From the NCBI GenBank assembly GCA_002803225.1, contig NXFV01001497.1, positions 1 through 10,538 of the forward strand: a stretch of DNA of 10,538 nucleotides, written 5' to 3'. The DNA is from Gamarada debralockiae. Lineage: Eukaryota; Ascomycota; Leotiomycetes; Helotiales; Hyphodiscaceae. A program made the translations under genes and the position numbers. Each line of letters opens with the position of its first letter. Position 1 is the stretch's first letter. This document shows positions 1 through 7,882 of the stretch, in pieces. Below the pieces are notes generated by a model. It was not told the origin of the DNA. It worked only from the letters and a program-made list of their open reading frames with translations, and did no database searches.

Positions 1-240
1 GAGCCCAAAGTTAAGGTAGCTAAAATTTAGCTAATTTTATATGTAAATTAATTATTAACATAGTTTTCTTAAAAATTAAGCAAGACTTACGAATTAAAAG
101 TAGAAGGTATTTAAAGGTATTAAACTTAATGTTATAAATAATCAATTATTTAAATATAAAGTGGTCTTACAATATATTTTTCTGGGGAATTTCACTTCTA
201 AAAAGGGTAGGTTTTGATAGTGTTTTGCCTTGCTAAGTAC
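1..240. repeat. A+T-rich, gene-free flank, probably decayed repeat DNA
   Basis: This stretch is strongly A+T-rich, dominated by TA steps, and has no usable reading frame. The composition changes at about 240 into the balanced DNA of the acetyltransferase promoter. Such sharp steps are typical of RIP-mutated transposon remains in filamentous ascomycetes, but no element family can be recognised. An 8-bp perfect inverted repeat (TAGCTAAA, one base, TTTAGCTA) lies at 17-33. The 13-base motif of the right-hand A+T block was not seen here. Confidence 0.45.
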
Positions 241-364
241 CTTTATCGATTTGTGGTGCGCGAATTAGTGCAACCCCTGGTGATCCCATGAAAGCCAACA
301 TTTCCCAGACTTTGTTCTTTCACCAGCTTCGTTCGACAAGGCTAACACAACGACAGCAAAAGAG

Positions 365-380
365 TTCAGAATCTTCTGAA
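365..380. promoter_or_regulatory. 16-bp perfect palindrome upstream of the acetyltransferase start
   Basis: TTCAGAATCTTCTGAA has two 7-base arms around a TC spacer and ends 30 bases before the ATG at 411. It contains one GAAnnTTC pair, the core of a heat-shock-factor site, but not a full three-unit element. It could be a dimer-binding site or a 5' UTR hairpin; chance is possible. No TATA box is obvious in 241-410. Confidence 0.25.
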
Positions 381-410
381 TTGATCAAGTAAGGAAACCA
401 CACTCTCAAA

Positions 411-1186
411 ATGGCGACTTTATCAATCACTTCAGGCGGCAAGGGTACGTCTTCGCGATCGAATCTTTGGTCAGAGCTGATAATTAATAGAGCGAGTCGA
501 AGCCGCGAAAGACCTCCTAAGCAGCATCTTTGGGACAGATCCTGTCATCACCTACCTACTTTGTTCCATGAGTACGGAAGCACGGCTTGCCTATCTTCCC
601 AAATATTTCAACGCGCTACTCACCGCCGCCGCGATGAACAATGCCATATTCGACGAGGCCAACGACTGGAAAGCTTGTGCCATATTGATGCCACCCGGAT
701 GTCGAGTGGAAAATACATGGACGTTGATTCCAGCAGGATTTATTCCAATGCTGTGGAATATTGGGATCGGAAGCTGCCGAGTGCGTCGTGCAAATTCCGC
801 GGACTTGCCCATGCTGACGAGCGTAGCGAATGCTGGCAGAATTCCAGCCCCTTGCTGACGCCTGCAAAGCCAAGGGCTTAGCTGGCCAAAAGGAGTATTA
901 TTATGTGTTCTTTACTGGCACGCGCCTAGATGCTAGAGGGCAGGGATTGTGCTCTGCGATTATGAAGAGGTATCAGGAAATGGCATCACGTGATCAGATA
1001 CCGATTTGGCTGGAAGCGACGACGGCAAAGTCGATGAAACTTTATTCGAAGCTTGGTTGGGAAGTTATCGATGAGATGGTCCTTGGAAAGGGGAAGGCAA
1101 GTGATGATGGACTCCAATGTAAAGGTGGGGAGGGAGTGAAGGTTTGGGGAATGGTCTGGAGGCCCAAGACGGCCGACAACCAGTGA
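411..1186 (+). CDS. GNAT-family N-acetyltransferase, three exons, intact
   Basis: Predicted exons are 411-444, 491-780 and 827-1186, giving 227 residues. Both introns are 46 bases: 445-490 (GTACGT...AATAG, phase 1, branch-like CTGAT) and 781-826 (GTGCGT...GTAG, phase 0, branch CTGAC). Splicing joins all the open frames without a stop. The start has a good fungal context (CAAAATGG). The C-terminal half carries the GNAT acetyl-CoA loop RGQG at about residues 145-148, within TRLDARGQGLCSAIMKRY, then a motif-B-like segment LEATTAKSMKLYSKLGW at 170-186. The family moves an acetyl group from acetyl-CoA to an amine. The substrate cannot be told, and the protein is probably cytosolic, as no signal peptide or membrane helix is seen. 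It is one of two genes in the window that look undamaged, and its neighbour on the right is decayed. Family call is firm; exact exon 1 is slightly less certain. Confidence 0.88.
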
Positions 1187-1343
1187 TGCACGATCTTCCT
1201 CTGCCTTAAGTTGTCTATTAAACAGGCCTTCACAAGTGTTCTTCTTTGAATAGAAGCTTGGGTAGTATCATGCCAAATTATATGGTAGCCTTGCCTTCCA
1301 AGCCACTTTTCTTCACTCAAACCCTGCCCAATCATGATGTCTT

Positions 1344-1856
1344 ACGAGCCGCGAAGCCCTCGCACTGTTATGCACGCACGACCTGGAGGTGACCCGCTTC
1401 CTGTCGGAGAAACTCACACCTAATCATGAGCTTCTAATGTCGGACGATATTAAGGAGAGCGACATAGCTACTTTCGCTCCACTATCCCTCGGAATGGATT
1501 TAATCTGTGCGATCAATACCAGAATTTCTTCAGCCTGTAGTTCGAGAAGCAGGAGAGCGACAAAAAGTTGGCACGGCTCTCAGAGGCCATTCCCCACTAC
1601 TTGACGAATCTCATAAAACCCTGTCTTCCCTATGGATGGCGGTCGACAAAGGATGGCCCTTATGTATCCCGTCTCTCGGGTACATCGAAAAGGAGTTCAG
1701 TCACTACGAACCGGAATTTCAATTTTTCAGGGCATATCGTGGTTAGGCAGACGGCTCCCAAGTGATAGATATGACGTTAATGCTGGAGAATTCTTCAGTA
1801 CAGGCAACCACTCCTTGTGCATCGCTTTGAGAGTGTGTAGCTCAAGTACTAGCTAA
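1344..1856 (+). pseudogene. Decayed protein-coding relic, family not recognised
   Basis: A coding-like frame reads from about 1344 to 1503 (TSREALALLCTHDLEVTRFL...), then the frame changes near 1505-1513 and continues to a TAG at 1744-1746 through EFLQPVVREAGERQKVG and YIEKEFSHYEPEFQFFRAYRG. Beyond that TAG the same frame carries on (DGSQVIDMTLMLENSS) to a TGA near 1830. No start codon, clean intron or known domain could be assigned. The charged, non-repetitive composition, unlike the flanking DNA, suggests a former protein rather than chance. It lies between the intact acetyltransferase and a HET pseudogene. It may be part of a larger gene that has lost its start, or of the same decayed locus as the HET relic. 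Confidence 0.4.
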
Positions 1857-2062
1857 ATAGGCTTCGAAACTAGCTATAACATAGAGCTCTATTCTTAGAA
1901 CATGCAAGGTTGGTCACATACACATCCCCAATCAGCTTTACTTTATTATGTTACTTACGATTCCTATGGTTTCATACTTGTATTTAGGGTAGTCAATTTA
2001 GTTCTATCCTGACGGTTTCACTCTAGCACTCTACCTTCCCATTCGAACGTTCTTCGGCATCT

Positions 2063-2990
2063 AGCTCTGCATTCCTTCTCACTAAGCATTGGATTAATGA
2101 GTACGAGGAAAGACACTCCGAATGCCGACCTGGTTTCCTACATGCTCCCACCCGACTCATATATCTTGATGGATTTAGCACGCGCATTTTTGGCTCTAGA
2201 AAAATTCCTGACGGCTCAAAATACCTCACTTTGAGTTATTGTTGGGAGAAAATAGATATTCTGAAAGTTGACGAGAACGGATTTTCAAGCAATTAAAGCC
2301 AGAATTGATGAGGAGCAGCTCTGCCAAACATTCAGGGATGCTGTGCACATCACGAGATCTTTGGGTTTCAAGTACCTTGGGATTTATTCTATGTACTATC
2401 AAAGATGACGAGGAAGATTGGCGAAAGGAGTCCTCCGAAATCAGTGATGTGTACGGTAGCTCGAGCTTAATCTTTCAGCATCAAGCGCAGCAGGTGATAG
2501 CTTCGGGTATCTTATGAGCGTTCCCCCCGAGACTCTGAGACGCATCCAACAGCACGAGATGCAGATTCCAGGCGATATAGATTCAATGTATTTCTATCTG
2601 GACCCTTCTATATACGAAGAAAGCATCCAGGATGCACCACTTTCAAAGCGAGGGTGGGCTTTTCAAGAAAAGATTCCTTGCACCACGGACACTGCACTTT
2701 ATCAAATCACAGCTTTACTGGGGATGCAAAGAGAATCTCGCTATGCGATACCGTTCGGTCGAAGCTTCCCATATCTGTGAAACACGGTCTGATCCAACGA
2801 TCAAATGTCGATGTGATGTGGCCGAACATCGTACAAAGTTATTCACGATACGAACTGACTGTAGAATCAGACAACCTGGTTGCTATCTCTGGATGGCTCG
2901 TTACTCTATGCAAATTCTACAGACAAGTACATAATCAAGTACTGAGGCTCTCGAGTTTGACGAATAGGTATACTTCGATTTGGCGTTAGT
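2063..2990 (+). pseudogene. HET (heterokaryon incompatibility) domain pseudogene, multiple frameshifts
   Basis: HET landmarks appear in the right order but in changing frames. About 2084: HWINEYEERHSEC...APTRLI. 2228-2245: TLSYCW, the first conserved block (normally LSYxWG). About 2320-2390: QTFRDAVHITRSLGFKYLGIYS, where an invariant Trp-Ile-Asp is damaged. 2405 on: DDEEDWRKESSEISDVYG. 2514 on: the linker. 2653-2675: RGWAFQE, the last HET block. 2678 on: LAPRTLHFIKSQLYW. 2816 on: MWPNIVQSYSRYELTVESDNLVAISG, the typical post-HET segment. The frame changes at about 2250-2283, 2395, 2461, 2672 and 2810, and stops occur between (for example TAA 2294-2296). The C-terminal half after VAISG is missing or unreadable. 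HET domains act in allorecognition and trigger cell death; this copy cannot make a working protein. It is only distantly similar to the HET gene at 5939, so it is not a recent duplicate of it. Confidence 0.85.
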
Positions 2991-3249
2991 GCAATTCGGC
3001 TCCCACGAGTATTTCTGCTGTCAACTTCATGTGATCCTGGTCGATATCCTAATTCTCTTCTATGCGCGATTGCTATATCGAACTTTCGGAATCACTCGTC
3101 ACATGTTTGCGTTTAAATTACATACGATAGTTTCCCCTTGGTAGACCGGTAGTCACGATCAATACTACTTCGGGTTCTGAGATCTTTGGCACTTTTCTTC
3201 ATGTTGGCCAGCAGTGGACCGAAGGTGAGAAGCCTTCAACATATCACCA

Positions 3250-4031
3250 CTACTCAACAGCGTGCTTTTGCTTGTACTCTTTCCAATCATCAGCCCTCGG
3301 ATACTCCAGTTCTGGGGCCTCCTTCCCCAGAAACGCACACAGCGGTTCCCAACCCTGCTGGACCTGGTACTCCAAAAATCTCGCCTCGGGACTAATGTCT
3401 CTCACGTGCACATTGTGCTCGCGATACTTCACACGCCCAAATTTGTCTGGGTCTCCTCCCCAAACATGTTCATACTGCAAGTGCGATAGGCGAGACGGAA
3501 TGCCTGATATAACTTTGCGTGATTCGTAAAGATGCCAGACGGTTGCTTTCATGGACTCAAACCATTTGTCCTCGTCGCGTGTGGTGAGAATGATTTTGGC
3601 ATCCGGGTAGGCCGTGATGAGTTCGTCACAGAAGATAGCGGCTGGGATGTCGCTCACAGCCTGGGACGTGTGTTACGTTGGTCTCTTGAAGGGGTCATGT
3701 GACGTGGACAAACCATGTAATTTCCAAGAAATTCGTCGAACTCTTCACGTCCAAATTCCTTTCCTTTACCCTCGTATTTGGCTTCCAGTGCCGAGATCCA
3801 GTATGGACCATGTTGGTTCTTGAAGACTTCGCGCATGTGGTAGATTCCCTTGTAACCGAGGACTTCAAGAGCATCCGCCAAAGCTAGAGGTTGGGCAGCG
3901 TCAGCCAATTGAATTTCAACGAGTCCATACTCACATTGAGTTCCTGTCCTGCAAAGTCCAAGGACGAGCACCTCCATTGGTACATTTCGTTTACTCCTTT
4001 CAGAAGTCACTGGATTCTCGGAGATAGACAT
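3250..4031 (-). CDS. P-loop sulfotransferase-like protein (Sulfotransfer_4 type), three exons, intact
   Basis: Read on the minus strand, exons are 4031-3935, 3883-3714 and 3660-3250, giving 225 residues and a TAG stop at 3252-3250. Introns are 51 bases (3934-3884, GTGAGT...CTAG, branch CTGAC) and 53 bases (3713-3661, GTTTGT...CCAG). Splicing restores the conserved reading TGTQSLADALEVLGYKG across the first junction and NYMAVSDIPAA across the second. The N-terminal LGLCRTGTQS (about 24-33) is the 5'-phosphosulfate-binding P-loop, and TTRDEDKWFES (115-125) carries the Arg and Ser expected of the 3'-phosphate site of PAPS. LEYQVQQGWEPLCAFLG is the usual C-terminal block. Fungal members are often mislabelled as NAD-dependent epimerases; their substrates are mostly unknown. 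Length is at the short end for the family, with no C-terminal membrane helix. A short inverted repeat lies just upstream (4039-4072). Confidence 0.87.
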
Positions 4032-4579
4032 ATTTCAATGACAATTTCAGATGAAGGCCAATTAGATTGTCAAACAGACAACTCGCAATCTTTCCCTGTC
4101 ATGAAATGAGGGTCTTATGTAGTCGAGATGGCGAAACCAGGCAAGAGAGCGTGACAGAGTGCGCCTCGGGAAAAGTCGGTGAACGAAAACCAATTCGACA
4201 CAAACTAGTGGCAGCGTAATTGAAGTAGAAAGTTGCAACAGTCAGAAGAGTGAGATTTGTGTCTCTCAAAGCAGCTATGTCCTTTTGGGAAGGTGATACT
4301 GCAGCGTTTTACAAGGGATTTACCAGGGGGTTGAAGGTCACGCGTTGCATATATCACGTGCCAATTTGTTCAATAAAATTATCGGAGGATGACATATTGT
4401 GGAGTATCAAGACTGCGAGGGAGAAAGAGAAAAATAAATGGAATTTTCAGACTTATTAATGCTTTCCTTAGCCTCCAATACCCAGATCGCTGAGACTTCC
4501 CGCCAGAATACCACGAGTGTGCTCCTGTAACTTCTTTTCGTAGACAATTGCTCCAGAACACTTCAAATCGTCTCTCTCT
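4032..4579. other. Intergenic region, no gene seen
   Basis: This lies between the start of the sulfotransferase-like gene and the end of the dehydrogenase pseudogene, both on the minus strand. Its open frames are short and show no family features. An inverted repeat (TGACAAT at 4039-4045 and ATTGTCA at 4066-4072) lies 8 bases beyond the sulfotransferase ATG and spans a CCAAT sequence near 4058-4062. It may be a promoter or 5' leader element. A CACGTG-containing sequence lies near 4356. Nothing else stands out. Confidence 0.5.
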
Positions 4580-5411
4580 TCATGCATGACTTTGGAAAGA
4601 AACCTCAGAAACATTTTCGCATATTCTTAGTAACTCTTCTTGAATACGTTCGTCGTTTGCTGACTTGTGGAGAGCCTTCTGATCCTGAGCAGTATAATAC
4701 CTTCCGCTCCCGGTATCTTTCCGATCATTACTGGCGAGCCCGCTGGCATCTCCACAGCATTCTTCATCGAACCGGAAGCAAAAGATTCTCCCATTTTGGT
4801 TGCCACCCAGCCTGGAGAAACTGCATTGCTCGTCACGTCAGGCCAGTGCCGAGCTACCGCAAACGATAGGAGGACATCGAATAGCCTGATAGAAATGCCA
4901 GCAATCTCAAAAATTAATTTAAAATTGGGAGATCTGCACACCTCGAATCACTGTATGCCTGCAAAGCATTCCACCTCCTGCCGCTCGTCCATGTAACATC
5001 CTTCAGATTCGCATTTCCTCCAGTGTATAGTCCGGAGCTCATATACACCAAATTCTTCGGTATATGCATCAAACAGGTCAAGACATATGGCGCCAAAGCG
5101 TTGCTTGCAAATATATGAGCAATACCGTCCTCTGTCTCCTGGGATCGCTCCTGGTACCAGATACCAGCATTGTGAATCACGGTGTCGAAGACGCCTGTCT
5201 TATTTGCATCATCGGCTAGCTGCTTTGTTTGCGCAATGCTGCTCAAGTCCGCTACGAGAACCCCTTTGGCGCCGGGAGCTCCAGCCATCGCGACTTCAGC
5301 GCGTTTTTAGTTTCGGGCGTGAAGCGTAACTTGGTGGCTTTGTGCGATGAGTTGACGTGCAATCAGCTGGCCGAGGCCGTCCGAAGAACCGGCGATCAAA
5401 ATTTGTGCCAT
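4580..5411 (-). pseudogene. Short-chain dehydrogenase/reductase (SDR) pseudogene
   Basis: On the minus strand the natural start is the ATG at 5411-5409, beginning MAQILIAGSSDGLGQLIARQ, with the glycine-rich NAD(P)-binding loop GSSDGLG at residues 8-14. After residue 34 (LHARN) an in-frame TAA (5309-5307) interrupts the frame, which continues directly as KRAEVAMAGAPGAKGVL, VIHNAG and YMSSGLY (catalytic Ser region). A 56-base intron (4941-4886, GTGTGC...TCAG) joins AYSDS-R-LFDVLLSFAVARHWPDV. The expected catalytic YxxxK reads YSDSR, so the Lys is Arg, with the changed codon split by the intron. SNAVSPGWVATKMG follows, then a frameshift at about 4725-4745. The shifted frame gives GRYYTAQDQKALHKSANDER and ends at TGA 4582-4580. 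A nonsense codon, a lost catalytic Lys and a frameshift together make a working oxidoreductase unlikely. Full length would have been about 255 residues. Confidence 0.85.
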
Positions 5412-5680
5412 ACGGATGGTTTTGCGGGTGCTGTTAAAATGATTCTTGAAGGTTGAAAAGAATATGTCGTGATGCTGAAACTGGTGGGAACCCATTCCAC
5501 TATCCGTTCAGCTGGACTGTTCCTCCATCTCTCTTCTACCGCGACCTTTTCCGGGCTACTTCCACCGTCTGTCCACCATCAAGTTCTTGTCTGCATGCGG
5601 AGAACGCTCTTTTTATGATATGTGTATGGTGTCGCCGATCTCTGAAATCAAGGCCGAATTTTATCGTCGCAACTCTGTAA
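5412..5680. other. Divergent intergenic region between SDR pseudogene and HET gene
   Basis: About 270 bases separate the dehydrogenase start (leftward) from the first in-frame ATG of the HET locus (rightward), so both promoters should lie here. A pyrimidine-rich tract runs about 5519-5565. No TATA box, tRNA or repeat could be recognised. A minus-strand open frame across 5536-5817 runs over the HET N-terminal coding region and looks like a shadow. Confidence 0.4.
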
Positions 5681-5938
5681 ATGGACCCCTCCAAGCCTAC
5701 GTCACCGTCCACCGACTTGACCGAAAACGAAGGCGGCCCTATCGCGTCTTCTAGCCTCTCACCTACCAGTAACAAAGTTGGTACCTTGTCTCCATTCGCA
5801 TGCCCAAATTGCAGCAAAATTGCATTCGCGGTTCGTGACTGGTAGGCGTTTAGAAAAACGAGTATAGAAGCGAATATTCGGATTGCTTCCCCCCAAAGCT
5901 TTAAAGCGGCTGCAAAAGACTGCCAGACGTGTGCAAAA
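5681..5938 (+). pseudogene. In-frame N-terminal part of the HET gene, interrupted by TAG
   Basis: An ATG at 5681 (TAAATGG context) opens 54 codons in exactly the frame of the long HET ORF: MDPSKPTSPSTDL..., a Ser/Pro/Thr-rich leader, then FACPNCSKIAFAVRDW. A TAG follows at 5843-5845. The same frame then runs on without a stop for 31 codons (AFRKTSIEANIRIASPQS, FKAAAKDCQTCAK) into the ATG at 5939. A CxxC-x-I-F block followed by a second CxxC (CPNC, then CQTC) is the usual N-terminal zinc-knuckle-like region of many fungal HET proteins, so this is probably the true start of the gene. The TAG may be a nonsense mutation (CAG to TAG is a RIP-type change). It could also lie in a 57-base intron (5842-5898, GTAGGC...AAAG), which would keep the frame but lacks a good branch site. 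Read through, the protein would be about 733 residues. Confidence 0.6.
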
Positions 5939-7882
5939 ATGGACGCGATACTTCAGTCATGTTTCTTTAATTTCTGTGACGAATGCGGAGTGACAATAAG
6001 ATTTGGGTGGGATCGGTTAGTGTTCAGCAACGATTATGAACACGAGCACGGCCCGGTCATCGCTCAACTCTGTCCGTCCCGGGCCCTGGACTCTGAACAT
6101 CAACACTACACTCAGCCCAACACCGAAAACATCAATTTGGCCCAGATCCAGTCTTGGCTATCCCGATGCGACTCCGAGCATGGTCCTGAGTGTCATGCCG
6201 ATCACAAGCGCAGCCCCATCTATCAGCTATCCTTCATCGATGTACATGATTTGTGTATTGTGGCTAATAATTCGCGAGCCAAGTACACTGCGTTGTCCTA
6301 TATTTGGGGCAAAGCTCAATCACCTTTTCAAACTATAAAATCTAATAAGGAAGAACTACGCCAACCAGGATCATTTTCAAAGAAGTGGAGCCAACTCCCT
6401 AGAACCGTTCAAGATGCGATGCTGCTAAGTAAACGGCTTCAAGTTCGCTACATCTGGATTGATCGATTCTGCATCGTGCAGGATGACACAGACTCCATCA
6501 ATGAGAACATTAGTGCAATGGCTTCGATATACTCGCAATCCTACTTCACAATTATAGCGGCCGACGGCAGCGACCCTGAATTTGGGCTTTGCGGCACTGG
6601 CCCTAATTCCGGGCCTAGAGCATTTCAAAAAGAGCTAAATGACGACGTGCTCGCCTTTGAGGACTTAGAGTTTCTTAATAGCAAGTGCGCATCCGAGTCG
6701 GAGCAGGCTTGGCATTCGCGTGCGTGGACATTTCAAGAGCGCGTGGTATCTCGACGCTGTTTAGTTTTTAACCGCGGCATGGTTAAACTAGAGTGTCAGA
6801 GCGGATACTTTCATGAGAAATTAGGGCTGTTTGAGAGCAGTGGGGAGGCACGTCGGTTCCCAAAAATTCCTTGGCCCTCTCGAAGTTTGTACAACGGACT
6901 TGCCAAACAGTACGCTAGTAGAGAACTTACTAAACCCTTGGATGCCCTGAAAGCATTTTCTGCGATCACAGACTCGCTCGCGCCAAGCTTTCCTGGCGGT
7001 TTTGTGTGGGGTTTACCTGTGTTTTATTTAGATAGTGCGTTAGATTGGACGCATAGGGGTGTTAGTATCAGGCGAGAAGGACTTCCCTCGTGGAGCTTTC
7101 TGGGGTGGCAGGGGCCGATTGAAACATCTCCAACTTGGGCGTCAAGTATCGAAGGCCGCTGTTTATATATTCCAATAGGAGTGTGGAAGATAAAGGATAA
7201 GGAGACGGAGGAGCTGGTCGAGATCAAGCTTGATCACTATGGTAAGTACGAAAAGTATGAGAACGAGGAGATGATGGAGCCGCCAAAATCTTGGGAGCGT
7301 GTTTGGGTTCTGGATGGGTGGAATCAGAAAACTAAACCGGAGTATAAGTATATCCCCAAGACAGGAGATGATCGCGAGTACCCGGCGTCGTTTGCGCATC
7401 CTGTACCTATCGCCCCTCTGACTCCTGTTCCTGCGGTTGCTACGGACGAGCCGTATCTCAATGTGACTACCCAGAAGGCATTGTTCACTCTCGGTCAGCC
7501 AGTCAACCCCATGATCTACCATCAACATAAGTCGATTGCCGTATTCTTACATGATACTTCAACACGACGCGTTGCCGGCATTATCGAGACGAATTTTGGG
7601 CGGCGTTCGGACTATGTTGTGGGCCATGAGTGCCTTCTGATTGCGCTATATCATGGCCGCACTGATAACGCGAATTGGATACATCCAGGCGAATACAGCC
7701 GGTATGCTGATGAGATGGAAACAAAAGAGTCTTCGAATAGCAAGGCGACGACATGGGAATGGATTCAAGTACTCTGGGTTGAACTAAAGGAGGAAATCGC
7801 ATATCGGCGCGGTACTGGAAGGGTTTGGGCTCGCGCATGGAAGAGTGCCAAAGTCACAACATCCGACATAATTCTTGGATAA
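5939..7882 (+). CDS. HET (heterokaryon incompatibility) domain protein, long uninterrupted ORF
   Basis: The 647-codon single-exon ORF contains a complete HET domain: YTALSYIWG at residues 116-124; LPRTVQDAMLLSKRLQVRYIWIDRFCIVQDD at about 153-183; MASIYSQSYFTIIAADG at 194-210; and RAWTFQERVVSRRCLVF at 261-277. The post-HET region has the usual YASRELTKPLDALKAFSAI (325-343), a GLPVFYLDSALDW block and LPSWSFLGW (382-390). A charged, proline-rich insertion follows at about 420-500. The end (RAWKSAKVTTSDIILG) resembles normal HET C-termini, so the 3' end is probably natural. HET proteins act in vegetative incompatibility and trigger cell death on non-self recognition. The ATG at 5939 is likely an internal Met: the same frame extends upstream to 5681 past one TAG. 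If translation can only start at 5939, the first cysteine pairs are lost but the HET domain stays whole. The stop TAA (7880-7882) is followed at once by an NLR WD40 relic in the same frame. Confidence 0.88.
   Translation: MDAILQSCFFNFCDECGVTIRFGWDRLVFSNDYEHEHGPVIAQLCPSRALDSEHQHYTQPNTENINLAQIQSWLSRCDSEHGPECHADHKRSPIYQLSFIDVHDLCIVANNSRAKYTALSYIWGKAQSPFQTIKSNKEELRQPGSFSKKWSQLPRTVQDAMLLSKRLQVRYIWIDRFCIVQDDTDSINENISAMASIYSQSYFTIIAADGSDPEFGLCGTGPNSGPRAFQKELNDDVLAFEDLEFLNSKCASESEQAWHSRAWTFQERVVSRRCLVFNRGMVKLECQSGYFHEKLGLFESSGEARRFPKIPWPSRSLYNGLAKQYASRELTKPLDALKAFSAITDSLAPSFPGGFVWGLPVFYLDSALDWTHRGVSIRREGLPSWSFLGWQGPIETSPTWASSIEGRCLYIPIGVWKIKDKETEELVEIKLDHYGKYEKYENEEMMEPPKSWERVWVLDGWNQKTKPEYKYIPKTGDDREYPASFAHPVPIAPLTPVPAVATDEPYLNVTTQKALFTLGQPVNPMIYHQHKSIAVFLHDTSTRRVAGIIETNFGRRSDYVVGHECLLIALYHGRTDNANWIHPGEYSRYADEMETKESSNSKATTWEWIQVLWVELKEEIAYRRGTGRVWARAWKSAKVTTSDIILG

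Noticed and set aside
1042..1335. A minus-strand ORF of 97 codons.
   Set aside because: It overlaps the third exon of the acetyltransferase in antisense and shows no family features.
4250..4459. A plus-strand ORF of 69 codons in the intergenic region.
   Set aside because: No domain, no convincing start context and no homology-like pattern; length is within chance.
5299..5335. A mini-intron that would remove the TAA of the dehydrogenase gene.
   Set aside because: The GTTACG...GAAG stretch is only 37 bases and would delete the conserved TLHARN residues, so a nonsense mutation is the simpler reading.
5536..5817. A minus-strand ORF of 93 codons.
   Set aside because: It covers the promoter and N-terminal coding region of the HET gene on the other strand and has no recognisable motif.
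7242..7327. An intron inside the HET gene starting at a perfect GTAAGT donor.
   Set aside because: The only plausible acceptor gives 86 bases, which breaks the frame, while the unspliced frame stays open through a charged linker normal for HET proteins.
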